Positions 55,687 through 64,000 of a stretch of 64,000 bases of DNA are shown here, one piece after another. The stretch is taken from contig NZ_CP163444.1 in NCBI RefSeq assembly GCF_041053105.1, forward strand, positions 2,542,001-2,606,000, written 5' to 3'. This stretch comes from Streptomyces sp. R44 (GTDB taxonomy: Bacteria > Actinomycetota > Actinomycetes > Streptomycetales > Streptomycetaceae). Under the pieces are notes generated by a model. That model ran no database searches and was not told the DNA's origin. It saw only the letters and a program-made list of their open reading frames with translations. The translations under genes were made by a program, and so were the position numbers. The number at the start of each line of letters is the position of its first letter. The stretch's first letter is position 1.

Positions 55687-56481
55687 ATGACCACGGCCAC
55701 CACCCGGCGCCACGAACGACGGATCAGCCCCGTCTTCCTGGCGATCCTCGCCGTCATGGCCGTCACCGGCTGGGCGGTGTGGACGGACTTCGCCGCCTCG
55801 CCCGGCCTCGCGGTGTTCCTCTTCGTGACCTCGGCCTGGGTGGTGTCGCTCTGTCTGCACGAGTACGCCCACGCCCGGACCGCCCTGCACGGCGGCGACA
55901 TCACGGTGGGCGCCAAGGGCTATCTGACGCTCAACCCGCTCGCGTACACGCACGCGTGGCTGAGCATCATCCTGCCGGTGCTGTTCGTGATCATGGGCGG
56001 GATCGGTCTGCCGGGCGGCGCGGTCTTCATCGAGCAGGGCCGGATCAGGGGCCGCTGGAAGCACAGCCTGATCTCGGCGGCGGGCCCGCTGGCCAACGTG
56101 CTGTTCGCGCTGGTCTGCACGGCGCCGTTCTGGCTGGGCGCGCTCGACGGCGTGCCGCCGGCGTTCCAGTACGCGCTGGCGTTCCTGGCGTTCCTCCAGG
56201 TGACGGCGGCGCTCCTGAACTTCCTGCCGGTGCCGGGGCTCGACGGCTACGGGGTGGTGGAGCCCTGGCTGTCGTACAAGGTGAAGCGGCAGATCGAGCC
56301 GTACGCGCCGTACGGCTTCTTCATCGTGATCGCGCTGCTGTTCGTGCCGGCGGTCAACAACGCCTTCTTCGACGCGATCGACGCCCTGATGCAGGCCCTC
56401 GGGGTGCCGGAGCTGAGCCGGTACTGCGGCTCGCAGCTGTTCCGGTTCTGGCAGGAGACCCCGGAGTTCTGCCAGGTCTAG
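55687..56481 (+). CDS. M50 site-2-protease-family membrane metalloprotease
   Basis: 264 residues from the ATG at 55687 (GGGAG 8 bases upstream). About six hydrophobic helices. The zinc site is 'LCLHEYAHARTAL' (HExxH at about residue 58) and the third ligand Asp lies in 'FLPVPGLDGYGV' (about 184). There is no PDZ or CBS domain, so it belongs to the minimal S2P-like group. Such proteases cut membrane-bound substrates such as anti-sigma factors; the target is unknown. Confidence 0.93.
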   Translation: MTTATTRRHERRISPVFLAILAVMAVTGWAVWTDFAASPGLAVFLFVTSAWVVSLCLHEYAHARTALHGGDITVGAKGYLTLNPLAYTHAWLSIILPVLFVIMGGIGLPGGAVFIEQGRIRGRWKHSLISAAGPLANVLFALVCTAPFWLGALDGVPPAFQYALAFLAFLQVTAALLNFLPVPGLDGYGVVEPWLSYKVKRQIEPYAPYGFFIVIALLFVPAVNNAFFDAIDALMQALGVPELSRYCGSQLFRFWQETPEFCQV

Positions 56482-56500
56482 GGCCCAGGGTCACACGGCC

Positions 56501-56680
56501 CTAGCCCTCGGCGCGGGCCTGGACCTTCGCGCGGCGGATGTAGTACCAGGCCATGTTCGAGGAGAGGCCCGCCAGGAGGACCCAGACGACGCCGAGGAAG
56601 CTGCCCTCGACGAAGGAGACGACGGCCGCGGCGACGGCCAGGGCGCAGACCACGAGGGCGTAGAGGGCGAGGCGGGGCAT
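56501..56680 (-). CDS. 59-residue membrane protein
   Basis: Starts at the ATG at 56680 with AGGAG 10 bases upstream and ends TAG at 56501. Two hydrophobic helices ('ALVVCALAVAAAVVSFV' and 'FLGVVWVLLAGLSSNMAW') are followed by a basic tail 'YYIRRAKVQARAEG'. The function is unknown, but RBS, codon use and hydrophobic layout support a real gene. It is convergent with the M50 gene (19-bp gap) and is preceded by the npdG gene on the same strand (82 bp). Confidence 0.8.
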   Translation of the reverse strand: MPRLALYALVVCALAVAAAVVSFVEGSFLGVVWVLLAGLSSNMAWYYIRRAKVQARAEG

Positions 56681-56762
56681 GGGGGTCGACTCCTGAGGGT
56701 CCGGGTACGGCGTTTCGTGCCCGTCCAGTGTCCCCCATGCCCCGATCCGCGACGGGACCGGC

Positions 56763-57461
56763 TCAGACGTCCGTGACGCGCAGGCCCGCGTGCGCCTTGT
56801 AGCGGCGGTTGACCGAGATGAGGTTGGCGACGAGCGACTCGACCTGGTGGGCGTTGCGCAGCCGGCCGGCGAAGACGCCGCGCATGCCGGCGATGCGGCC
56901 GGCGAGGGCCTGGACGATCTCGACGTCGGCGCGCTCCTCGCCGAGGACCATGACGTCCGTGTCGATCTCCTCGATGGAGGTGTCCTTGAGGAGGACCGCG
57001 GAGAGGTGGTGGAAGGCGGCGGCGACCCGGGAGTCCGGGAGGAGCGCGGCGGCCTGCTCGGCGGCCGAGCCCTCCTCGGGCTTGAGGGCGTAGGCGCCCT
57101 GCTTGTCGAAGCCGAGCGGGTTGACGCAGTCCACGACGAGCTTGCCGCGGAGCTCCTCGCGCAGGGACTCCAGGGTCTTGGCGTGGCCGTCCCACGGCAC
57201 GGCGACGATCACGACGTCGCTGCGGCGGGCGGTCTCGGCGTTGTCGGCGCCCTCGACGCCGTGGCCGATCTCCGCGGCGACGCCCTGCGCGCGGTCGGCG
57301 GCGCGGGAGCCGATGATCACCTTCTGGCCGGCCCTGGCGAGCCGGTAGGCGAGGCCGCGGCCCTGGTCGCCGGTGCCGCCGAGGACGCCGACGACGAGAC
57401 CGGAGACGTCGGGGAGGTCCCAGGGGTCCTTGGGGGCGGGCTTGCTCTCAGTCGTAGTCAT
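56763..57461 (-). CDS. npdG: F420:NADP(H) oxidoreductase
   Basis: 232 residues from the ATG at 57461. The Rossmann start 'VGVLGGTGDQGRGLAYRLA' (about residues 23-41) and 'GQKVIIGSRAADRA' bind NADP; 'VPWDGHAKTLESL' and 'NPLGFDKQGAYAL' belong to the F420 site. It transfers hydride between NADPH and coenzyme F420 in the cytoplasm, supplying reduced F420 to other reductases. In this window no F420-dependent partner is adjacent. Confidence 0.94.
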   Translation of the reverse strand: MTTTESKPAPKDPWDLPDVSGLVVGVLGGTGDQGRGLAYRLARAGQKVIIGSRAADRAQGVAAEIGHGVEGADNAETARRSDVVIVAVPWDGHAKTLESLREELRGKLVVDCVNPLGFDKQGAYALKPEEGSAAEQAAALLPDSRVAAAFHHLSAVLLKDTSIEEIDTDVMVLGEERADVEIVQALAGRIAGMRGVFAGRLRNAHQVESLVANLISVNRRYKAHAGLRVTDV

Positions 57462-57517
57462 GGCCCCGACATTACCGACCGGTCGGGCCCACCGGGACGG
57501 GCGCGACCGCGGCCTCT

Positions 57518-58120
57518 CTACCAGCGCGCCGGTGGCGGTGCCGTCAGGCGGTCCGCCAGGTCCGAGAGGCGGTCCCGGAAGCGGCGGGATCCGCGGGGGG
57601 ACGGCAGGCTGTTCTCGCCGGCCGCCGCGCTCACCAGGTGCTGCACGGTGTCCAGGTCCACCCCGGCGTCCTCCGCCACGGTGAGCGTCTCGTGCGCGAG
57701 GCCCCGCACCTCCTCGTCGCCCCCGTCGAGCGTGAGCACCGTCGCCCCCGCGCGCCGGGCGTCGTGCACCCGCTGGAGCAGCCCCGCGTCCGGCCGCTCG
57801 GGCGCCACCATGAGCAGCGTCGCGCCGCGCCCCGCGGCCTCCAGGCGGCCGAGGCCGACGGCCAGGTGCGCCGGGTCGCCGGTCCGGACCCGGTGCCGTA
57901 CCAGCGTCGGCGCCAGTTCCGGGAGGCCCGACCAGGCGGACTCGTCGACCAGGTGCGCCGCCAGGTGCCAGGGCTCGTACTCCGCCGTGCCCACGAGGAG
58001 GAGTCCGCCCCGGTGCGGCACGACGGAGGACCGGAGCGCGCCCGCGAACCGGCGGGCGGCCCCCGGCCATTCCGTCCCGGCGAGCACTTCCCGCAGCAAC
58101 GCGACCCGTACGGCATCCAT
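57518..58120 (-). CDS. Conserved hypothetical protein, possibly SIS-like
   Basis: 200 residues. The middle ('GGLLLVGTAEYEPWHLAAHL' and 'RVHDARRAGATVLTLDGG') resembles the alternating beta-alpha pattern of SIS sugar-isomerase domains, but no complete sugar-binding motif is seen. No signal or membrane segment. It follows npdG's start by 56 bp on the same strand and could be upstream in the same transcript. I do not recognise a function. Confidence 0.7.
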   Translation of the reverse strand: MDAVRVALLREVLAGTEWPGAARRFAGALRSSVVPHRGGLLLVGTAEYEPWHLAAHLVDESAWSGLPELAPTLVRHRVRTGDPAHLAVGLGRLEAAGRGATLLMVAPERPDAGLLQRVHDARRAGATVLTLDGGDEEVRGLAHETLTVAEDAGVDLDTVQHLVSAAAGENSLPSPRGSRRFRDRLSDLADRLTAPPPARW

Positions 58121-58246
58121 GGGCCCGCATCCTGCCCGAGCCGGGGTCCGCGCGCGGCCGATCGGCGAGCTTCCACCCGTACGGGAGCGGCCGCGAGCCC
58201 GTAATTCGGTTGCCCCCTACACCTGGCCGACGGAGCATGACCTCTC

Positions 58247-59551
58247 GTGTCCTCCCCTCTCTCCAGGCTCTCCGCCCTGCTTCCCGATCTCGCGCCGTGG
58301 CGTTCCTCCGCCGACTTCCGGCTGCTGTGGGTGCAGGGGCTCGTCACGTACTTCGGCAGCGCGATGGCGATGATCGCCCTGCCGCTGCAGATCAAGGAGC
58401 TGACGGATTCGCCGCTCGCGGTGGGCGCGATGGGCGCGGTCGAGCTGGTGCCGCTCGTGGTGTTCGGCCTGTACGGCGGGGCGCTCGCGGACGCGGTCGA
58501 CCGGCGGAAGGTGATCCTCTGGACGGAGGCGGGCCTCGGGCTGCTCGCCGCGCTCCTGCTGCTGAACTCGCTGCTCCCGGACCCGATGCTGTGGCCGCTG
58601 TACGTGGTCGCGGCCGGGGTCTCGGCGCTCGCGGGGCTCCAGCGTCCGGCGCTCGACTCGCTGCTCGCCCGGATCGTGCCGCACGACCAGCAGACGGCGG
58701 CGGCCGCGCTGAACTCGCTGCGCTGGCAGATCGGCTCGATCGCGGGGCCGGCGGTCGCGGGTCTGGTGGTGGCGTACGCGGGTCACGCGACCGCGTACGG
58801 GGCGACGGTCGCCTGTTTCGCGGTCTCGGTCCTGATGTGCCGCCGTCTCGCCCCCGCGCCGCCCGCGCACGACGCGGAGAAGCCCTCGCTGCGGGGCATC
58901 GCGGAGGGGGCGCGGTACGCCTGGTCGCGGCCGGTGCTGCTCGGCACGTACGTGATCGACCTGGCGGCGATGCTCTTCGCCTTCCCGAACACGATCTTCC
59001 CGTTCCTCGCGGACGAGCTGGACGCGGAATGGTCGCTCGGTCTGATGTACGCGGCGGGCTCGGTCGGCTCCCTCGTCCTCGGCCTGACCAGCGGCTGGAC
59101 CTCGAAGGTGCGGCGGCACGGGCTGCTCGTGGCCGGGGGCGCGGCCGGCTGGAGTCTGGCGATCGCGGCGGCCGGCTGGTTCGGGAACGTGTGGCTGGTG
59201 CTGCTGTGCCTGGCCTTCGCGGGCGCGGGCGACATGCTGAGCGGGCTCGGCCGGGCCACGATCTGGAACCAGACGATCCCGGAGGAGCTGCGCGGCCGGC
59301 TCGCCGGCATCGAGGTGCTCTCCTACAGCGTGGGACCGCAGCTGGGCCAGGTCCGGGCGGGTGCGATGGCCGGCTGGACCGGTACCCGGGCGTCCGTCTG
59401 GACGGGCGGCGTGGCGGGCGTCGTCTCGGTGGGCCTGCTCTGCCTGGCGCTGCCGAAGCTCCTCACGTACGACGCGACGACGGACGAGGACTCCCTGCGG
59501 CGCAAGGCCCAGCAGGAGGCGACACGGCGGGAGGCCGCGGAGGCCGCCTGA
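58247..59551 (+). CDS. MFS transporter (EntS-like MFS_3)
   Basis: 434 residues from a GTG. Twelve hydrophobic helices. 'FRLLWVQGLVTYFGSAMAMI' and 'GLYGGALADAVDRRKVILW' (motif A) together with 'GLQRPALDSLLARIVPHDQQ' are typical of the enterobactin-exporter-like branch. In Streptomyces such proteins export siderophores or drugs; specificity is not visible. No iron box is seen upstream. Confidence 0.9.
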   Translation: MSSPLSRLSALLPDLAPWRSSADFRLLWVQGLVTYFGSAMAMIALPLQIKELTDSPLAVGAMGAVELVPLVVFGLYGGALADAVDRRKVILWTEAGLGLLAALLLLNSLLPDPMLWPLYVVAAGVSALAGLQRPALDSLLARIVPHDQQTAAAALNSLRWQIGSIAGPAVAGLVVAYAGHATAYGATVACFAVSVLMCRRLAPAPPAHDAEKPSLRGIAEGARYAWSRPVLLGTYVIDLAAMLFAFPNTIFPFLADELDAEWSLGLMYAAGSVGSLVLGLTSGWTSKVRRHGLLVAGGAAGWSLAIAAAGWFGNVWLVLLCLAFAGAGDMLSGLGRATIWNQTIPEELRGRLAGIEVLSYSVGPQLGQVRAGAMAGWTGTRASVWTGGVAGVVSVGLLCLALPKLLTYDATTDEDSLRRKAQQEATRREAAEAA

Positions 59552-59668
59552 GCGGCCCCGCGGGGCCCGGCGCCCTCGCGGGGGCCGGGACGCCGGAGGC
59601 CCTGCGAGCCCCCGGCGCCCGGGCTGCGCGGTGCCCGGACCCACGGGGCCCGGGCGCCACCGGCTCTC

Positions 59669-59902
59669 CTACTCCTCCGGGGTCCCGCCCTTCCCGCCGG
59701 CGTCGTGCCAGCGAGGATCCGTCTCCCACTCCAGGTTCCGCTCCTGGGCGGTCTCCATCGCGTGGGTGGCCTCCTCACGGCTGGCGTACGGGCCGAAGCG
59801 GTCCTTCGCCGGGCACTCGGGGCCCTCCTCGACCTTCTTGTGTTCCAGGCAGTAGTACCACTCGCCCGGTTTGCCCACCGTGCGCTTCTTGAACAGGGCC
59901 AT
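59669..59902 (-). CDS. Small conserved protein with SPOR-like C-terminal motif
   Basis: 77 residues from the ATG at 59902, with GAAGGAAGGAG about 9 bases upstream. '[18 protein letters not shown]' has two Cys and one His; '[20 protein letters not shown]' resembles the SPOR/GPYAS segment of peptidoglycan-binding domains. No signal peptide, so a cytoplasmic role is likelier. The function is unknown. Divergent from map with a 61-bp gap. Confidence 0.75.
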   Translation of the reverse strand: MALFKKRTVGKPGEWYYCLEHKKVEEGPECPAKDRFGPYASREEATHAMETAQERNLEWETDPRWHDAGGKGGTPEE

Positions 59903-59963
59903 CGTCTTCGGCTCCTTCCTTCGGGACCATGCTGCCCCAGACCCGGTCGTTAGACTCGCTGGC

Positions 59964-60821
59964 ATGTCTGGCCAGTCGCTTCTCGTACCGGGGGAGCTCT
60001 CCCCCCACCGCTCCGTTCCGGGCTCCATCCGCCGCCCCGAGTACGTCGGGAAGCCCGCACCGGCCCCGTACACCGGGCCCGAGGTGCAGGATTCCGACAC
60101 CATCGAACGGATGCGGATCGCCGGCCGCATCGCCGCACAGGCGATGGAGGAGGCCGCCAAGCACATCGCCCCGGGTGTCACCACCGACGAGCTCGACCGG
60201 GTCGCGCACGAGTACATGTGCGACCACGGCGCCTATCCGTCCACGCTGGGCTACCGCGGCTTCCCGAAGTCGCTGTGCGCCTCGATCAACGAGGTCATCT
60301 GCCACGGCATCCCGGACTCCACCGTCCTGCGGGACGGCGACATCGTGAACCTGGACGTCACCGCGTTCATCAACGGCGTCCACGGCGACAACAACGCCAC
60401 GTACCTCTGCGGCGATGTCGACGAGGAGTCGAGGCTGCTCGTGGAGCGCACCCGGGAATCCCTGAACCGGGCCATCAAGGCGGTGAAGCCGGGCCGTCAG
60501 ATCAACATCATCGGTCGGGTCATCGAGTCGTACGCCAAGCGCTTCGGCTACGGCGTCGTTCGGGACTTCACCGGGCACGGCATCAACTCGTCGTTCCACT
60601 CCGGCCTGATCGTCCCGCACTACGACTCGCCCCACCACACCACCGAGATCAAGACCGGCATGACGTTCACGATCGAGCCGATGCTGACGCTCGGCACGCA
60701 CGACTACGACATGTGGGACGACGGCTGGACCGTGGTGACCAAGGACCGGAAGCGGACGGCGCAGTTCGAGCACACGCTCGTGGTGACCGAGAGCGGGGCC
60801 GAAATCCTTACGTTGCCCTGA
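59964..60821 (+). CDS. map: Methionine aminopeptidase, type I
   Basis: 285 residues from the ATG at 59964. The 40-residue N-terminal extension is common in actinobacterial MetAP1. Metal ligands are visible in order: Asp in '[10 protein letters not shown]', Asp in 'VHGDNNATY', His in '[13 protein letters not shown]', Glu in 'TIEPML' and Glu in 'QFEHTLV'. It removes N-terminal Met from new proteins. A -10-like TTAGACT a few bases upstream and no RBS suggest a leaderless mRNA. Confidence 0.97.
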   Translation: MSGQSLLVPGELSPHRSVPGSIRRPEYVGKPAPAPYTGPEVQDSDTIERMRIAGRIAAQAMEEAAKHIAPGVTTDELDRVAHEYMCDHGAYPSTLGYRGFPKSLCASINEVICHGIPDSTVLRDGDIVNLDVTAFINGVHGDNNATYLCGDVDEESRLLVERTRESLNRAIKAVKPGRQINIIGRVIESYAKRFGYGVVRDFTGHGINSSFHSGLIVPHYDSPHHTTEIKTGMTFTIEPMLTLGTHDYDMWDDGWTVVTKDRKRTAQFEHTLVVTESGAEILTLP

Positions 60822-60866
60822 CCCCGGGAATGGGTACCGTTTTACCGACAGGACGTCGGGAACCAG

Positions 60867-60896
60867 TTGACTTAGGTAAGCCTAACTAGGCAGGAT
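60867..60896 (+). promoter_or_regulatory. Iron-box promoter of the haem oxygenase gene
   Basis: TTGACT (60867-60872) and CAGGAT (60891-60896) are 18 bp apart. The spacer holds TTAGGTAAGCCTAACTAGG (60872-60890), a close match to the DmdR/IdeR iron box with the TTAGG/CCTAA inverted pair. Iron-bound repressor should block the promoter. Confidence 0.8.
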
Positions 60897-60935
60897 CGTC
60901 ACTGGTTCCCGTCCCATCGGTCTCGGAGGCACGCC

Positions 60936-61586
60936 TTGGACACGCCCTTCTCGACGCTCATCCGCACGGCCTCGCACGAGCAGCACACGGAGGCGGAGAC
61001 CTCGTCCTTCATGGGTGACCTGCTGGGCGGACGGCTGGCCGTCGACGCGTACGCCCGGTACACCGAGCAGCTCTGGTTCGTGTACCGGGCCCTGGAGGAG
61101 GGCGCGGACGCACTGCGCGAGGACCCGGTCGCCGGGCCCTTCATACAGCCCGAGCTCTTCCGCACGGCCGCCCTGGAGCAGGACCTCGCCCATCTGCGCG
61201 GCCCCGGCTGGCGGGACGGGGTCTCCCCGCTGCCCGCCACCGTCGCCTACGCGGAGCGGGTCGCCGAGTGCGCCCGTGACTGGCCGGCCGGCTATGTGGC
61301 CCACCACTACACGCGCTACCTGGGCGACCTGTCGGGCGGTCAGATCATCCGCGACAAGGCGGAGCGGACCTGGGGCTTCGACCGCAAGGGCGACGGCGTC
61401 CGCTTCTACGTCTTCGAGGAGATCTCCAACCCGGCGGCGTTCAAGCGGGCCTACCGGGAGCTGCTCGACGGGGTGAACGCCGACGACCTGGAGAAGCAGC
61501 GGATCGTCGACGAGTGCAAGCGCGCCTTCGACTTCAACAGCGCGGTCTTCCGGGAGCTGGGCGGGGAGTACTCCCTGAGCGCATGA
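60936..61586 (+). CDS. hmuO: Biliverdin-producing haem oxygenase
   Basis: 216 residues. The start is a rare TTG, chosen because GGAGG lies 7 bases upstream and it gives the family's normal N-terminus. The proximal haem His is His17 in 'SHEQHTEAE' and the distal helix has 'YLGDLSGGQ'. It cuts haem to biliverdin, CO and iron in the cytoplasm using reductase electrons. The iron box in front shows it is made in iron limitation, and the EfeOB iron uptake genes lie 0.9 kb further along. Confidence 0.93.
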   Translation: MDTPFSTLIRTASHEQHTEAETSSFMGDLLGGRLAVDAYARYTEQLWFVYRALEEGADALREDPVAGPFIQPELFRTAALEQDLAHLRGPGWRDGVSPLPATVAYAERVAECARDWPAGYVAHHYTRYLGDLSGGQIIRDKAERTWGFDRKGDGVRFYVFEEISNPAAFKRAYRELLDGVNADDLEKQRIVDECKRAFDFNSAVFRELGGEYSLSA

Positions 61587-61590
61587 GCGC

Positions 61591-62259
61591 TCAGAGGGTC
61601 ATCACCCCCTCCAGGCGGACGCGTCCGCCGAGTTCCACGATGCCGCCGGGGCCGGGGGCGGTGAGCAGCTGCGAACCCCGGCCCTGGGTGATGTTCAGGG
61701 CCCGCCCGAGCTTTGCCGTGAGGAGCAGCGCCGCCGCGCCGGTCGCCTCGTCCTCGTCGATGCCGTCGCCGCGGCCCGGGAAGGCCCGCGCCCTGATGCG
61801 GCCGGCGGCCTCCTCCTCCCAGGCCCAGGCGTAGATCCACTCCCCCGGCTCGGGCACGTCGAGGGCGTCCACCTCGGCGACGGAGCCGTACTGGCGCAGG
61901 GTGCGGGGCGGCGCCCACTCGGCGCGCGCCTCGATCCAGGTGAACTCGCCGTCCCCGCGCACCCACACCTCGCCGGCCGGCGGGTGGACGACCTCCAGGT
62001 CGAGGAGCCAGGCGGCGCCGACGAGCGGGTGTCCGGCGAACGGCAGCCGCAGGCCGGGGGTGTAGATGTCGACGATCCCGCGCTCCGGGTCGTCGACGAA
62101 CACCGTCTCGCTGAATCCGAGCTCCTTGGCGAGCGCCTGCCGGGAGGACTCGTCGGGGTGGGTACGGGCGTCCCGTACGACCCCGAGGCGGTTGCCGTGC
62201 CGGCCGTCGCCCGCACAGAAGACCCGGAGGACGTCGATGTCAGTGGCGGTCGTGTTCAT
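61591..62259 (-). CDS. PhzF-family isomerase/epimerase-like protein
   Basis: 222 residues from the ATG at 62259. PhzF marks: 'GRHGNRLGVV' near residue 20, 'GFSETVFVDD', 'LRLPFAGHPLVGAAWLL' and the end 'GGIVELGGRVRLEGVMTL'. It is shorter than the usual 280, mostly in the middle. The family isomerises phenazine precursors or related acids; the substrate is not known here. It lies on the opposite strand inside the iron gene set, with its 3' end 4 bp from the haem oxygenase. Confidence 0.88.
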   Translation of the reverse strand: MNTTATDIDVLRVFCAGDGRHGNRLGVVRDARTHPDESSRQALAKELGFSETVFVDDPERGIVDIYTPGLRLPFAGHPLVGAAWLLDLEVVHPPAGEVWVRGDGEFTWIEARAEWAPPRTLRQYGSVAEVDALDVPEPGEWIYAWAWEEEAAGRIRARAFPGRGDGIDEDEATGAAALLLTAKLGRALNITQGRGSQLLTAPGPGGIVELGGRVRLEGVMTL

Positions 62260-62460
62260 GCCGGAATTCAACCACCCGTCGCACCCCGACGGGGCCGTAC
62301 CGCCCTTCCCCCGTACGCGTACTGACGCGTAACCGGAAACGGGACAATCCACCCCCCTTGACCTGTCCTTGACCAAGTCATGAGGCAGCCATGGAGACTC
62401 CGTGACCCCACCGTGTCCGATACGCCCGGCCTGAGAGCTGAATCACTGGACGGGTGGGTA

Positions 62461-62490
62461 TTGCTGAGGTAAGCCTCGGTTAAGTTAGGT
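62461..62490 (+). promoter_or_regulatory. Iron-box-like promoter of efeO
   Basis: TTGCTG (62461-62466) and TTAGGT (62485-62490) are 18 bp apart. TGAGGTAAGCCTCGGTTAA (62465-62483) matches the iron-box pattern weakly, and a second partial site TTAGGTCCGCCTCAG follows at 62485-62499. Together they suggest DmdR-type control of efeOB. Confidence 0.6.
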
Positions 62491-62527
62491 CCGCCTCAGC
62501 ACCGTCCCCCGCGTTCCTGGAGTCCTC

Positions 62528-63685
62528 ATGCGAGCCGTCCGCTTCTCCGTCGTCACCGCCGCCGCGACCGCGGCCGCTCTGACCGCCGTCACGGGCTGCG
62601 CGGAGAAAAGCGACTCCAAGGCGGAGGACGGCGCGATCACCGTCGTCGCCAAGGACGACTCCTGCGAGGTCTCGAAGAAGGAGTTCCCGGCCGGGCACGT
62701 GAAGCTGGCCGTCGAGAACCGCGGCTCCAAGATCACCGAGGTCTACGTCCTCTTCCCGGACGACCGGATCGTCACCGAGCGCGAGAACATCGGCCCCGGC
62801 ACCAAGGCCACCATCACCGCCGAGATCAAGGCCGGCGACTACGCCATCGCCTGCAAGCCCGGCATGAAGGGCGACGGCATCCGCCAGCAGGTCAAGGCGA
62901 CCGGCAAGGGCGCCGCGACCGCCAAGCGCTCCCCCGAGATGGACGCGGCCGTCGCCGCCTACCGCCAGTACGTCCAGGCGCAGGCCGACGAGACCCTCCC
63001 CAAGGTGAAGGTCTTCACCGACGCCGTCCGCGCCGGTGACGTCGAGGCCGCGAAGAAGGCCTACGCCGACTCCCGCATCGGCTGGGAGCGCACCGAGCCG
63101 GTCGCCGAGTCCTTCGGCGACATCGACCCCAAGGTCGACGTCCGCGAGGACGGCCTGGAGGACGGCCAGGACCCGGCGAAGGACTGGACCGGCTGGCACC
63201 GCCTGGAGAAGGCGCTCTGGCAGGACAAGAAGATCGGCGACCGCGAGAAGCAGCTCGCCGACCTCCTCGACAAGGACCTCGCCGACTGGGTGAAGCGGGT
63301 CGGCAAGGCCGAGATCACCCCGACCTCCATGGCCAACGGCGCCAAGGAGCTCCTGGACGAGGTCTCCAGCGGCAAGGTCACCGGCGAGGAGGAGCGCTAC
63401 TCCCACACCGACCTCGTCGACTTCAAGGCGAACGTCGAGGGCGCGCAGAAGTCCTTCGAGCTGCTCAAGCCGGTCGCCGCGAAGAACGACCCGAAGCTCG
63501 TCGCCGAACTCGACAAGCAGTTCGCCGCGCTGAACACGCTGCTCGACAAGTACCGCGCGGACAAGAGCGGCTACGTCTTCACCTCCTACGACAAGGTCGG
63601 CAAGACCGAGCGCAAGGAACTCTCCGACGGCGTCAACGCGCTGGCCGAGCCGCTCTCCAAGCTCGCCGCCGCGGTCGTCAAGTAG
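62528..63685 (+). CDS. efeO: EfeO iron-uptake lipoprotein (cupredoxin plus M75/imelysin domain)
   Basis: 385 residues. Lipoprotein signal with lipobox 'VTGC' (about residues 21-24). The N-terminal cupredoxin-like domain (about 35-125) has Cys and Met residues in 'KDDSCEVSKK' and 'ACKPGMKGDG'. The C-terminal M75-type domain (140-385) carries the HxxE motif 'GWHRLEKAL' at about 224, the metal site. It binds iron outside the membrane for the EfeU permease, which must lie outside this window. It precedes efeB by 31 bp in one operon. Confidence 0.95.
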   Translation: MRAVRFSVVTAAATAAALTAVTGCAEKSDSKAEDGAITVVAKDDSCEVSKKEFPAGHVKLAVENRGSKITEVYVLFPDDRIVTERENIGPGTKATITAEIKAGDYAIACKPGMKGDGIRQQVKATGKGAATAKRSPEMDAAVAAYRQYVQAQADETLPKVKVFTDAVRAGDVEAAKKAYADSRIGWERTEPVAESFGDIDPKVDVREDGLEDGQDPAKDWTGWHRLEKALWQDKKIGDREKQLADLLDKDLADWVKRVGKAEITPTSMANGAKELLDEVSSGKVTGEEERYSHTDLVDFKANVEGAQKSFELLKPVAAKNDPKLVAELDKQFAALNTLLDKYRADKSGYVFTSYDKVGKTERKELSDGVNALAEPLSKLAAAVVK

Positions 63686-63716
63686 TCGTCGAAGCATCAG
63701 GGACGGGAACACCGAC

Positions 63717-64000
63717 ATGTCCGAGGACACCCAGGAGCAGACCGCGGCCGCCGAGCCTGCCGCGCCCTCCCGCCGCACGGTCATCGGCTGGGGCGGTGCC
63801 GGGCTCGCGCTCGGTGCCGCCGCGGCCGGCGGCGCCGTCGCGCTGACCCGCGAGGGGGACACCACCGCCCCGGTCGCCGACACCGGCGGGGCCGTGCCCT
63901 TCCACGGCCCGCACCAGGCCGGCATCGCGACCGCCGTGCAGGACCGGCTGCACTTCGCCGCCTTCGACGTGAAGACGAAGGACCGCGCGGAGCTGATCCA
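63717..64000 (+). CDS. efeB: EfeB deferrochelatase/peroxidase (partial, cut by window end)
   Basis: The first 94 codons are present and the frame is open to the edge. The N-terminus has a twin-arginine signal 'SRRTVIGWGGAGLALG' (Arg-Arg at about residues 19-20) and the sequence after it ('VPFHGPHQAGIATAVQDRLH') is the start of the dye-decolourising-peroxidase fold. EfeB is exported by the Tat system with its haem and helps iron uptake or haem de-ironing. It follows efeO by 31 bp. Confidence 0.93.
   Translation, partial: MSEDTQEQTAAAEPAAPSRRTVIGWGGAGLALGAAAAGGAVALTREGDTTAPVADTGGAVPFHGPHQAGIATAVQDRLHFAAFDVKTKDRAELI

Overview
The window is high-GC actinobacterial DNA and almost certainly from a Streptomyces chromosome. 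The gene order (maltose operon, glnE, glnA2, nadE, panB, map, efeOB), the strong third-position GC bias, the frequent GTG starts and GTGA stop/start overlaps, and the MsiK-type sugar ABC system without its own ATPase all fit the core region of that genus. I see no rRNA, tRNA, CRISPR array, phage or insertion sequence. The window holds 52 intact protein genes, one decayed gene, one gene cut by the right edge and several families of intergenic palindromic repeats.

Layout. 0-6.3 kb: a membrane protein with a sigma-factor-like N-terminus; a putative diiron enzyme translationally coupled to a 2Fe-2S flavoreductase; a small acidic membrane protein, a TetR regulator, a tautomerase-family protein and a GNAT acetyltransferase. 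6.5-21 kb: a complete starch/maltodextrin locus, with a double-headed amylase-pullulanase, a secreted alpha-amylase, a second LacI regulator, aglA and malGFE on the minus strand, and malR divergent. CTTGC/GCAAG operator-like motifs sit in its promoters. 21-26.7 kb: a PAP2-type membrane enzyme, an amidohydrolase/permease pair with a divergent TetR gene, and a VOC/MarR divergent pair. 26.7-37.3 kb: glnE, a PIG-L deacetylase with a propeller-like tail, small enzymes, a MerR/MFS pair and glnA2. 37.6-46 kb: a DUF3105/DUF305 cluster, a CBS protein, a hydrolase remnant, an amino-acid permease, nadE, an MFS exporter and an exo/endonuclease-phosphatase family protein. 46-56.5 kb: a TetR/DHA2 exporter pair, panB, a DrrAB-type ABC exporter, a large AfsR-like regulator and an M50 protease. 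56.5-64 kb: a 59-aa membrane protein, the F420:NADPH oxidoreductase, an MFS transporter, map, and an iron-regulated set (haem oxygenase, efeO, efeB) whose promoters carry iron-box motifs.

How the genes work together. Secreted amylase and pullulanase release maltodextrins, MalEFG imports them, AglA hydrolyses them, and the two LacI paralogues probably repress the locus until maltose appears. The iron genes probably respond together to DmdR-type repression, with haem breakdown next to EfeOB uptake. glnE and glnA2 are nitrogen genes, but GlnA2 lacks the usual adenylylation tyrosine, so GlnE probably does not modify it.

Most worth a second look: (1) the gene pair at 2242-4178, usually labelled a 'metal-dependent hydrolase', carries the full ligand spacing of an AurF-like diiron oxygenase and sits next to a reductase; (2) a 200-300 bp nested-hairpin element occurs three times (6.3, 47.0 and 55.4 kb) with compensatory changes in its stems; (3) an independent cruciform element lies at 29.7 kb.
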